From Glandiceps talaboti (Eukaryota; Hemichordata; Enteropneusta; Spengelidae), in contig NC_135556.1 in the NCBI RefSeq assembly GCF_964340395.1, forward strand, positions 27,095,185 to 27,159,184: 64,000 bases of DNA, read 5' to 3'. The notes under the pieces were generated by a model. The model was not told the origin of the DNA. It ran no database searches and saw nothing but the letters and a program-made list of their open reading frames with translations. Position numbers and translations under genes: made by a program. Positions 52,263 through 64,000 of this stretch are shown here, piece by piece (the first letter of the stretch is position 1; each line of letters begins with the position of its first letter).

Positions 52263-55200
52263 CAAGCATAACAGTTCCATGGACAACAATTGTAGCTATG
52301 ACAACCATATATTCAAAGAAGGCAAACCCACTGTAAACTGATCAAAGTTAAAAGAACATAAATCTCTATGGTCAGAAAACATATCTATATGGCAGCCAAC
52401 AATCAAGAATTTCAAAAATCTTAATTATCTTTCAATTTTATCTTACTAATAAGTTTATTCACCAATATAATAATAATAAAAATTAATCTTAAAAAGATAC
52501 ACATACAGAAAAAATGGCAAAAGGGATCAAGAAATAGCAAAGCTAGTCAAGCTTGTATCTCCTTAGTGACTAACAAGCACACTCGTACTTGTAGGTATAT
52601 TTTCGATGTTCAAGATTGCCATAGAAACTATAACAAATAAGAAACATAACAAAATGACAAAGCACAACAATAACAGTGGAACAGTAAAATTGATACACAT
52701 ACAATCACCACAGTCAGTTCACGAAAGAAATATAAAGTTGTACATGACATTATAGTTATACATATTCTGAGAAAAACAACTCTTTCACTTTCTTTTTAAA
52801 ATTCGTGCGTGAGCCAATAGACCGAATCTCAACAGGCATATTGTTCCAGGTTTTAACACCAGAGTATGATATGGAAGATTGACTATCAGACTTCTAAACC
52901 ACTGTAAGATATGTTGTGTTGTTCAGCCCTTTCAGACTTCTAAACCACTGTAAGATATGTTGTGTTGTTCAGCCCTTTCAGGCTTCTAAACCACTGTAAG
53001 ATATTTTGTGTTGTTCAGTCCTATCAGACTTCTAAACCACTGTAAGATATGTTGTGTAAGACATCAACCTGAACTCTTCTGTGTTGTATACATTACCTAC
53101 TGACCATAGATCACCCCCAACTCAAAGTAAGGTCACACATCAATATGGAATCTTCAAAGTGTCATAAAGTGGAATTTCCATAAACATAAAAGAATTCATA
53201 CTGGTGAAGTCCACGTCAATTTAAAGGACTTTTCACCAGTATGGATTCCTCCATGTCATGTATGTGATAATCCCTTGGAATACACCACTACTGTTATGGA
53301 GTCATGATGGGTGAATGGTTAGCGTGACCGGCTTCAAATCTACAGGTTGCAGGTTCGAGCCCCGTCGCTGCCTGCTGTTTGTTTCTGAGTGGCTAAAGTC
53401 CTTGGGCAAGATTTGAACCACGACTGTGCCTCAGTCAACCCGGCTGTATAATTGGGGACCTGGTAGGATGTAGGTTGCAATGTGAAGGCTTTAATCCTAT
53501 GCGCTTAAACAGCTGCAATGGATTGTATGCTCCCTGGGGAGTTGAGGAAGACTAAAGGGCCGTTGTGCCGCTCTGATCCAAGCCAGGGGTAATAATTGTA
53601 AAGCGCTTTGAGCATGGAGTGGGAAAGCGCTATATAAGAACTCAACATTATTAGTATTATTATGTAGTAGAAATGTATTTGCATTTCCAGTCCAACCATA
53701 TGTCAAATAATATCATCATTTTGTTTTTGTTTTGGGTATATAACATAGATGACTGTGAGTTGTTTTGTAGCACTTTTCAACACTTTACTCAAAGTACTTT
53801 AGAAGTATTACCATGGACCTATAGTGGCACAATGACTCGCTATACTTCCCAACTCTCTGGGGAGCATACATGTACACTCATTTGCAGGCATTAATATACA
53901 ATTAAAGCATTCACACAGCAACCACTATCCTACCAGGTCCCCAAATCATAGAGTTGGGTTGACTGGGGCACAATCATGGTTCAAATCTTACCTACGGACT
54001 ATAGTCATTCAGGATTTATGGCAGTGGCAAGGATTACACCAATAAATTTACAAAACAACAAAAGTCAAACGAGAGGGGAAAGATTGAATACCTGGTGAAG
54101 AGGGGCATTTAAGGTAAATATAATTTTACTTTGTCTCTGACTTCTTCTGAAATGAAAATTTAAAAAAAAAGAATACGACAATGAGTAAATTACTTACTGT
54201 AGGGTTCACAATACTGATTATGTCTCCAATATAAATATGCCATCATCACTATGGAAACAGTTACTGCACACCAGCATATAAACTTTAGTCTGACTGACAG
54301 AGTATTCTGAAAGAATGAAGAATATTTGGTGTTTAGGTGCAATGGTGATTCACATCCTTTGAGTTACAACGTTTCACATACCTACCTGTATGGCATAGAC
54401 ATTTAGTACTCAAAAGAGTCGGATAGCGACAGTACAGCATAACACAGCACGGAATATCATTGCACTGCACAACACAACACAACACAACACAACACAACAC
54501 AACACAACACAACACAACACAGCACAGCACAGCACAGCACAACACAACACAACACAACACAACACAACACAGCACAAGTTCATCACAGAATAACAGGTTA
54601 TGGGGAATATGCAAACTTATGAATTGTACATTTGACTGAAACATACATTTTTGTCCATCTGTGCTTACACATAATAGCCACAGTGGCCTATAGTGCACAG
54701 TATTTCAAAATAAAACTTTGATGCTCGACATAGTATTTGACTAACCTGTATGTTTCTGCATCTACCTGATTTCCATTTGAATAATATATTAATTACTGTC
54801 ATGTACAGAAATGACATCATCAGAAATACAACTGTACATCCTTCGTGGAAAGCTGTAGGAATCCAACAAATTATCAAAATAGATATTAGTTAGATGTGAA
54901 CTGAAAATACTAACTTTTGGTGTTCCATGTTATTTCACAAAGTTGTCTTCACAAACAAAACAATCTAAAAGAACTGTCACTAAAATAAATAAATATGTAT
55001 TTGATGGTAACAAATACTGCACAATGTATTCTCTCAAATGAAACTTATAGCATTACACAGTATAATCACATAACTTGAAATCCAGGCTAGGTTTATGCAT
55101 AGACCCTGCACCAGTTGATGGAGGGTCTATGATTTATGATGGCAACAAATACTGTACAATGTATTTTCAAATGAAACCTATAGCATTACACAGTGCATAA

Positions 55201-57200
55201 TCACACAAATTGAAGTCCAGGCTAGGTTTATGAAGGTAACAAATACTAGTGAGAAACAAGCGTCTTAAAATAATCAAAATGCAAATCATGGTGATCAATA
55301 TACAAATACGATAAAAACAAGGCCATAAGCAATATGCAAATCAAAGTAGTCAATATGCAAATGTATAAGAAACAAGGCCACGTCATACATACTTAACAAC
55401 AAGTAATATGCAATTCAAAGTGGTCTATATGCAAGTGCATACTTGTAAGAAACAAGGCCATGATGATATACATACTTAATAATAAGCAATATGCAAATGA
55501 AGGTGGTCAATATGCACAAACTTAAATTTAGAATTTACATATGATACTTTTCAACTTTGATCATAAAAGCAAGGATGAAGACTGGAGAACTGTTACAAAT
55601 CTTACCTGAGTTCATTTGCTATCAATATTCTTTTCCTTCTTTTCCTAACTGTAATTCAGAGCTGTCCACTCTTTTTTTGTCAAATGGGATATAATTCTAG
55701 GAATAGAGCCCTAGTGACTGAAACAAAACTTAATATTCTTACCAAAGTATTCACTTGATGACACAGACGTGAGACCCTGTAATGAGAAGATTTCCAATAC
55801 GTCACTCCACAAAACTATCGTACAGAACAGTTGGTATGTCTTCATATCAACATATGCATCTTGATGGGTGAGTTTCAACCATGAATAATGTGTATATGCC
55901 ATAAGTAACCTCGGCCCACAGTGTAACGCAATAGCAGTTCTCCATATGTATCTCTGTGGACTGAAGTCACCAATGCTGGCACTCACCGATGGTAAAACAT
56001 TCACAACCTGTAATGCAATGTACAGTAGGTCACCAAAGGGGATGAACATACATAATTACAGGTTTAACTGATGATGGAAGACATGATCTTGGACCATGAA
56101 ATCAAATGGGGGTGCCAATGTGGTATACACACAAAGATACTTGGAAATGTTCAACTTTTTGAGACATACAAGTGGGGACTAGCTAATACCTTTAGAATCA
56201 TTGATCACAATTACTTGCCAACTCTTGTGTTTTCTGCATGTCAGCACATGATTTGCAGTTGTTGTTACTGTTTTGCTTGCAACTTTCCACAGGAGTTAGG
56301 GAGGGACAAAAGTCAGAATAGAGTCCTAGCCTAAGTAGGAACCTTAGACTAAAAAAAATCATTCTTGCAAGCCAACTTCTGCTGACAATGGCTCTGATGG
56401 GTACATATTGGATGCTGCCATAACATGTAAAGACTCTTACAGGTGGAAACTGCATATGTACTATTAGTGTTTAGTTTAGGAATCTAACAAAACAGTCGTC
56501 TTTTCAGTTTGTCAGAAAGTGTACCATTGTTGCTAGCTATATATTATAGGAATTTTTTGACTTTTTTCTTGTAATGTATGGGTTTTTTGAAGCCCTTGGC
56601 AAATGATAAAGATGTTAGCTAAAAAAAACCTTTCCTTATAAGTGACATTACCCATCTTTCTCTCTGTAAATATTTTCTGCATGTCATACTTGAATTTTTT
56701 ATGACGTACCTATGAATTGCCAACATTGTTAGTATGTAGTGCAATACCTTGCCACTGTATGAACAACTGTCCACATATTCTCATAGTCATATTCTCTACT
56801 GTACGTGATAGAGGAAATGTAGCTGAAGTACTTTTCATGTGAGGTGATGCGAGATTTATGTACATACCTGGGATACAGACACTGTGCCCCCCCTTATAAT
56901 TCCTGAAGGCTCCCTTATTGCCTAAAACATTATATGCACCGTACTACACGGCTTATTACTTACATTACAATGTGTTTTAGTTGTTGCCTCCAAATCCCGA
57001 AACACTGATATCAAAATGGTCACAATAAAAGCACTGAGGGGCATAAATGCGGTAGCTAAGACTAGATTCCTGAAGTTGAATCGAGACACAACTTTGGTAC
57101 GAGCAGCACAGTTCTCATGTGGAGTTGATATTGGAATTCTGGAGCAAACAAATATTATCGAGACGAAAATAGCAGTTGTAACCAACAAAGTCTCTGTCAT
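52201..57200 (-). CDS. PGAP2: PGAP2 (FRAG1), GPI-anchor lipid remodelling protein
   Basis: Coding exons: 56964-57200, 55743-56007, 54746-54852, 54198-54306 and 52201-52337, with phases 0, 1, 0, 1. This model gives 284 aa. PGAP2 is a Golgi multi-pass membrane protein of the FRAG1/DRAM/Sfk1 group, required for reacylation of GPI anchors. Family landmarks in order are EATTKTHCN then VLPSVSASIG, SPQRYIWR, SVSSSEYFG, AFHEG, RHNQYCEPY, FAFFEYMVV and DKEL. Hydrophobic spans fit about five membrane segments. The 5' end is uncertain. The ATG at 57200 would add a hydrophobic lead not typical of the family. A strong pyrimidine-rich acceptor (TTTGTTTGCTCCAG) before 57138 suggests an upstream first coding exon, and an ATG at 57316 could supply it in phase if a weak GT site is used. 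The last intron hosts a LINE end and a SINE. It is head-to-head with ZCCHC10. Confidence 0.88.
52447..52880 (-). mobile_element. LINE (non-LTR retrotransposon) 3' end
   Basis: The minus strand at about 52755-52880 encodes SGVKTWNNMPVEIRS, then TNFKKKVKELFFSEY and a stop. It matches the typical reverse-transcriptase ORF end (NgaklWNsLP.eIR...FKkkLKe). A 3' UTR follows, ending in a (TAT)n-like tail at about 52447-52475. It lies within PGAP2 intron 4, same orientation, heavily 5' truncated. Confidence 0.75.
52889..53060. repeat. 46-bp minisatellite, 4 copies
   Basis: GACTTCTAAACCACTGTAAG begins units at 52889, 52935, 52981 (with one change) and 53027. It starts at the truncation edge of the LINE fragment. 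Confidence 0.9.
53183..53280. other. C2H2 zinc-finger linker-like fragments in inverted orientation
   Basis: The plus strand at about 53183 reads HKRIHTGE (CATAAAAGAATTCATACTGG, then TGAAG). The minus strand at about 53230-53250 reads GIHTGEKS. Both resemble the H-x-RIHTGEKP finger linker. No complete finger exists. It is probably a decayed, inverted fragment of a zinc-finger gene or a coincidence of an inverted repeat. Confidence 0.35.
53300..53665 (+). mobile_element. tRNA-derived SINE
   Basis: The pol III A box TGGTTAGCGTG (53316-53326) and B box GGTTCGAGCCC (53352-53362) are intact and correctly spaced. The body follows, then a tail with TTGTAAAGCGCTTTGAGCA and GAAAGCGCTATATAAGAA typical of metazoan SINE/LINE 3' ends. 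It is in PGAP2 intron 4, antisense to the gene. Confidence 0.8.
53925..53995 (-). mobile_element. inverted fragment of the same SINE
   Basis: TCCTACCAGGTCCCCAAAT, GGGTTGACTGGGGCACA and CATGGTTCAAATCTT are the reverse complement of the middle of the 53.3-kb SINE. Confidence 0.7.
54468..54573. repeat. (ACAAC/ACAGC)n pentanucleotide microsatellite
   Basis: About 20 units in PGAP2 intron 3, with a central block of ACAGC variants. Confidence 0.95.
55080..55245. repeat. tandem duplication of about 100 bp, diverged
   Basis: TCCAGGCTAGGTTTATG occurs at about 55081 and 55217, with AATACTGCACAATGTATT and AATACTGTACAATGTATT preceding. It lies in PGAP2 intron 2. Confidence 0.7.
55270..55520. repeat. 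repeat cluster with ATGCAAAT octamers
   Basis: Units with AAGCAATATGCAAATCAAAG and AAGAAACAAGGCCA contain four perfect POU-type octamers: 55279-55286, 55334-55341, 55355-55362 and 55491-55498. PGAP2 intron 2. Confidence 0.6.
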
Positions 57201-57567
57201 TGTGACACTAGAAGTGGAATATGATATCGCGATAAGGAGAATCACAATGCTACGCGCACCTAAGCTACACATACACTACACATCCTGCGTGAAGTAATTT
57301 TTGGATTCAGTGTCATCCGAGTTCTGAATACGAATACCCTTCCCTTGTAATAACTAATATGTTTTATTTTTACGGAGGAATACAAATGGGTACACGTATC
57401 CAGGTTCGCAGTTTGCGGGGTAAATGATCGTTCGTTATGAGCGAACGAAAAATGTAGTTTTTCCAAAGTTCCCTGTGCATGATACGTTGATACATGTGAT
57501 ATACACACTGTGTGTACGCCCCCTCCGCGATGTAAAAAGAGACGACCCTCAAAAGTCAAATTTCAAA
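57201..57567. promoter_or_regulatory. bidirectional promoter region of PGAP2 and ZCCHC10
   Basis: At most about 370 bp separate the PGAP2 and ZCCHC10 starts, which point away from each other. It is CG-richer than the window average (for example CGCGCAC, CGTTCG, CTCCGCG). Shared regulation is inferred from geometry only. Confidence 0.55.
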
Positions 57568-60015
<2,448 letters not shown>

Positions 60016-61885
60016 ATGAAGATTATCAATTTGTAGCTATTGCTTGTCCAGATATGAGGTGTCATTGTGAAAGTGTGCAATGAAATAACACTAAAATACA
60101 GTACCACTATTTTCATCAATCCATCTATGTATAGTGCAAGTTTTCAGGACAGTACAACATACAACATAACTTCAGAGACATTGTACGGTTAGAAGGTTCA
60201 TGTACACCTCAGAGATGATGTACTGTTAGAAGGTTCTTGTACAACATACACTTCAGAGATGCTGTAGAGTTAGTTAGAAGGGTCTTGAGAAATAAGTATC
60301 ATTTCTAAAATCATTATCTGTATGGATTTTACTGAACTCCAAAGATAGTTCACTTGTTCATGTGTTGTTGGATTGTAAATTGTTAGAAACCACCCAGATA
60401 TGGTATGGTAATGTTGAGTACTTGATGCCAGTATCTAAGGACATCACATTATGACAAAACAATTGATGAAAGAACGGATCAGGAAACGGAAAGTACACAA
60501 ATACATAAAAGCATGTAAATTCAATGCAGACATGTAAAAGTTGAGAAGCATGATAAAGTTGGAAATAACTACTTGACTTGAAGATTTGAAATGTCTTAAT
60601 TTTGTTCCTCTTGTGGATCACTGAAAATTTATTCTTACATTCACAAAAACACTTACCACTCAATGGTTAGGCCCCATTGTGCTGTTTTTTTCCACTACCG
60701 GTAATCAAATTAGGTACTAATTTGCCATCATGTGCACTCCTTCCTACAGTAGTCTTGATGTATAAGCATAATATAACACTAAGTGCACTTTTACTGTATC
60801 AAGATTCTCTGTCTTATATAATGACACTGACACATGATATACCGGTAGTATAACCACAGGGAGCAGTGAATATGCAATTGATTGGGCACTCATTTAATCA
60901 ATTACATGCTTGCTGCATCCTGTGGTATAACACTATCAAATGCACTTTTACTGTGCCAGTATTTCTGTTATATGACGACATTGACACAAATTGAAATAAA
61001 AAAGCCTTTTATTTTTCCGAAGAATTATTAACAGATTTCTCTTTCATCTTTGACAAACTGAAACATATAATTAGTCTGCATACTGTTACCATAGTAACAA
61101 TTGTCTGCATACTGTTTCCATAGTGACATAATTTGTCTGCATACAGTTTCCATAATAACACATAATTTGTCTGCATACTGTTACAATAGATTACCTTATC
61201 TACAATTCAGATATTTGCATTCATATACTATACAAAGTAATTTGTGGTCAACAGAAACTTGTGAAAAATGACTTCTTGTCTTGTAAAATAACATGCACTA
61301 CATCTTCAAAACTACCAAAGCATCTACTGGTATATCATCAAAACTGCTTGCACATTGATTGCTGTCTTCAATACTGCTGGAACATTGAGTGTTATGTCTT
61401 CAAGACTATTGATGCATCCATTGGAATGTAGTAATCTTGCATTCAAAGAATTTGGATTGCTAGGTAAATCTAGAAGAAACAACAAAGACACAAGTGGCAT
61501 TAGGAACAGATGGCATAGCCACTGTATTTCACTAACTAAACTGTCTGCCTCAACCAAAACCACTATCCCATTTCCCCTCTGCCCCCCACCCACCCACCCA
61601 CACACACACCATTTAGGTTAGCAACCACTGTACATTATGTGTACATAAATAATATTCATGTGTCTTGAGATTAGTGGCACTGTTGGAAAACCCACTGAAA
61701 AGGTATAACACAGAAAATAGGTTGTCTGTTTGATATGGTGAAAAGTAACTGTGAGGACTCGGAGATTGTTTTTACATTTCTTTCAGTGGATCTTGTGTAT
61801 ATATGTCAGTAGAACCAATTATACATGTAACACAGTACAAACCTCAAAATATCTTTCAAAGCTTACTTTCAAGAACTTGGCTTTG
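60016..61885. other. 3' regions of ZCCHC10 and PPID, convergent
   Basis: No gene. It holds three degenerate copies of about 50-55 bp (AACTTCAGAGACATTGTA, GGTTAGAAGGTTC; about 60150-60275), duplicated segments with TAAGTGCACTTTTACTGT (about 60778 and 60938), and the X-box repeat at 61070-61190. Both genes' 3' UTRs lie here. Confidence 0.5.
61070..61190. repeat. about 31-bp repeat, 4 copies, with X-box motifs
   Basis: TCTGCATACTGTTACCATAG-type units. The first contains GTTACCATAGTAAC (61085-61098), a perfect RFX X-box. Later copies (GTTTCCATAGTGAC, GTTTCCATAATAAC) carry one or more changes. Confidence 0.7.
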
Positions 61886-63770
61886 TTACGATGAAAACAT
61901 CTTTGCATATGCAGCCCTCTCTTTCTTTTTCCTTTCGTCAAGTTGATGCTTGACTTTTGTGATTTCATTTCTAATTCCTGGAACAAAAACAAAATAACAT
62001 GTCTTTAATTCACTTGTATTACCATGTGTACATCTCAATATTCATCACCTACCTTTCCTAATAGTAAATCATATCGCACAAATTGGCAGGGTAGTACAAG
62101 TGATAGCATTGGCATTTCATGTTTTTATTTGTGACAAAACAGATCTGCAAACCCTTTCCAATTTGTCAGCATTGTGTTGGCATTATGAAGTGACTCATGA
62201 TTCAATCCAAGGTTCTCATATCGTTGACGTATCATTTTTTTGTTTGTTCTGGACCAACTTTTTCAATAGCTCTGCCAGGCAACTCATAACTGTGTTTTTT
62301 TCTACCAAATTTTAATCAAAATCCAGCATAGGCTTTTACACATTAATCTTTCAAATTACAAATATATTCTGGTAAAGTGTTATGCCAATCCAGTGTTCAC
62401 AGTTAGACTGTACTAACTCAATGTTAATTCAATCCTACACCAATCACAAAGTGAGGTTTTCTTTACATACAGAAAAAAATGTAAAGAAAAAAAATTTACC
62501 TTTGTCATTTGGTTCTAGCTTTAGCGCTTCTGAAAGTTCCATTAATGCCCGTTCAAAATCTCTCATTCCTGCTAGTGCTTGAGCTTTTCGGAAATAACCT
62601 TTCACATTTTTAGGGTCTATATCCAATGCCTGTATGAAGAAAAAAACACCAATTCAAATAAAGGGTAATTTTGAGAACTTAAACATTTTGTATCATCTCA
62701 TTTTGATAGTGACAATGAAACATGACTAAAGAGCAAATGTGCCAACTACTGGTCTTGTCACATTGCTGTAGTATTACTACTACTAGCATAAAAAAATTGT
62801 TAGTATAGCTCCTAGACCATCAGGCAGTTCTGCTAACTTAAAAATGACCACAGGTTGTATAGTATTAAAGGTGTTGTTGGGGGATTGTCAGCACCACAGT
62901 TACTGTTATCCTTGGCCTTTGTTAATCAACCTTCCCAGCACAGAGGATTTACTACAAGACTACAAATCGGCCAGTTCATACATTCACTGGTCCTCATTTA
63001 ATCATAATCTCCATTTTATGTGTAAAGAAATTCAGTTCTCTAGGTTTACCTTTTCAGCATTACCCAATGCTTCCTGATAGAGATTTAATTTCACACAACA
63101 AGCTGCTACATTATTATACATTGGCAGTAGAACACCAACAAGTTTTTCTTCCTCTTCTGCTGTAAGATCACCTGAACTGGATTCTTCAATCGCTTCAATG
63201 TATCTATATGAGAACATTTGATACAGGATTAGTTACAGTGTATCTACATGACATCTGATGCATATAACATTATAATGTATCTACGTTAAAGAAAATTTGA
63301 TACCAGATAAGATACAATATATCTATAATAACAGTATTAGTTACGATATCTATATAACATGTGAGAATGGATTAGATACCATTTATATGAACATTTGCTA
63401 TAGAACTAGTTACAATGTATCTACATGACAATATTTTACAGAACTAGTTACAATGTTTTGTGACAACATTTGATACATGACTAGTTACAATGTATCTATA
63501 TCACAGTTATTTGATAGTTTTTGGGTTTATATAACAGTTTATAGTCAGTATCATATAGTTGAGTATCAAAATATATTCTGATATATACTTGTTATTTGGA
63601 AAAGTATGTATAGTTAAAATAACTTACAGTAGCAGTTATGTCTATAACAAAGGGGTCACTTACCCAATAGCTTTGAGATACTTTTCTTTAGCCTTTTCAT
63701 AGTTTTGTTCTTTGAATATCTTGTTACCAATTTGTTTGATATTCCCAGCAGCCTCTACAATCTTCTCAGT
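61886..63770 (-). CDS. PPID: PPID (cyclophilin-40), C-terminal TPR region, partial
   Basis: Four exons are in the window: 63664-63770, 63050-63203, 62500-62629 and 61886-61977, with phases 2, 0, 1. They encode the last 160 residues; the gene continues beyond 64000. PPID is a peptidyl-prolyl isomerase and Hsp90 co-chaperone whose TPR domain binds the MEEVD tail. Visible features are a TPR-type helix pair (AGNIKQIGNKIFKEQNYEKA, then KEKYLKAIGYIEAIEE), a second with YNNVAACCVKLNLYQEALG, and a third with NVKGYFRKAQALAGMRDFER and AMELSEALKLEP-like spacing. The charged end is ERKKKERAAYAKMFSS, close to the PPID terminus AVYAKMFA. The last point argues for PPID over the FKBP4/5-type TPR proteins. 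The cyclophilin domain is not in this window, so its catalytic residues cannot be checked. Confidence 0.87.
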
Positions 63771-63844
63771 CTAGAGAAAGGTTAACCACAAACTATTTTA
63801 TTACAGACTTCAGACTACATTGATATTCTAACAATATATGCAAG

Positions 63845-64000
63845 GTTACAGGACCATGGTGAGACTGACTGAGACACTTTCTATCAGTGTCTGCTAAAAT
63901 AGTGTATGAAAGGTTACAGGACCATGGTGAGACCGACTGAGACACTTTCTATCAGTGTCTGCTAAAATAGTGTATGAAAGGTTACAGGACCATGGTGAGA
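63845..64000. repeat. about 67-bp tandem repeat at the window edge
   Basis: GTTACAGGACCATGGTGAGA recurs at about 63846, 63913 and 63980. The array runs off the end. It lies in a PPID intron. Confidence 0.9.

Noticed and set aside
53316-53362. tRNA gene
   Set aside because: A and B boxes are present, but the sequence does not fold into a full cloverleaf with an acceptor stem and it continues into a SINE body and tail.
61886-63770. FKBP4/FKBP5-type immunophilin instead of PPID
   Set aside because: The YAKMFSS terminus and TPR helix wording fit cyclophilin-40 better. Only the missing N-terminal domain could prove it.

Overview
This is AT-rich, intron-rich animal nuclear DNA. It carries seven recognisable protein-coding genes among long introns and intergenic stretches full of micro- and minisatellites. 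Krüppel-like factors, an AN1 zinc-finger protein with UIMs and a CaaX box, SMIM20, PGAP2, ZCCHC10 and a cyclophilin-40 tail point to a bilaterian metazoan, probably an invertebrate. A marine deuterostome such as a hemichordate is my guess, but the sequence does not fix the phylum. I rebuilt splice junctions by hand from GT/AG sites, intron phase and family alignment. Every complete model except the extreme 5' end of PGAP2 gives one open frame divisible by three.

Layout: KLF5 (+, 3230-7338); about 18.6 kb of repeat-rich intergenic DNA; a KLF3/8/12-class gene (-, 25990-35993); SMIM20/MITRAC7 (+, 39242-41275); ZFAND2/AIRAPL (-, 44460-50249); PGAP2 (-, 52201 to about 57200); ZCCHC10 (+, 57568-60015), head-to-head with PGAP2; and the TPR end of PPID/Cyp40 (-, 61886 to beyond 63770, running off the window).

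The main result is the KLF3/8/12-class gene. Its first three coding exons encode an AN1-type zinc finger (C-x4-C-x9-C-x2-C-x4-C-x2-H-x5-H-x-C), a domain I do not know from any Krüppel-like factor. The intron phases (1, 2, 0) and the 43-nt middle exon match the first three exons of ZFAND2, which lies about 8.5 kb further on and on the same strand. This looks like an exon-shuffling fusion. The 5' end of ZFAND2 (AN1 finger 1) appears to have been duplicated and spliced onto a KLF repressor that keeps its CtBP motif (PLDLS), its LDSVN motif and all three C2H2 fingers. The predicted product is 354 aa and starts at a perfect TISU element.

Other points of note: the convergent KLF5/KLF12-class pair matches the human 13q22 arrangement; a perfect heat-shock element and a CRE sit just upstream of ZFAND2; a 41-bp minisatellite appears to have grown out of the last coding exon of PGAP2; a 45-bp minisatellite forms a hairpin in each unit; there are perfect RFX X-box motifs, LINE 3' ends, a tRNA-derived SINE with two further fragments, and two MITE-like elements. 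The genes do not form one pathway. The link between them is genomic (KLF pair, AN1 donor and recipient) rather than metabolic.
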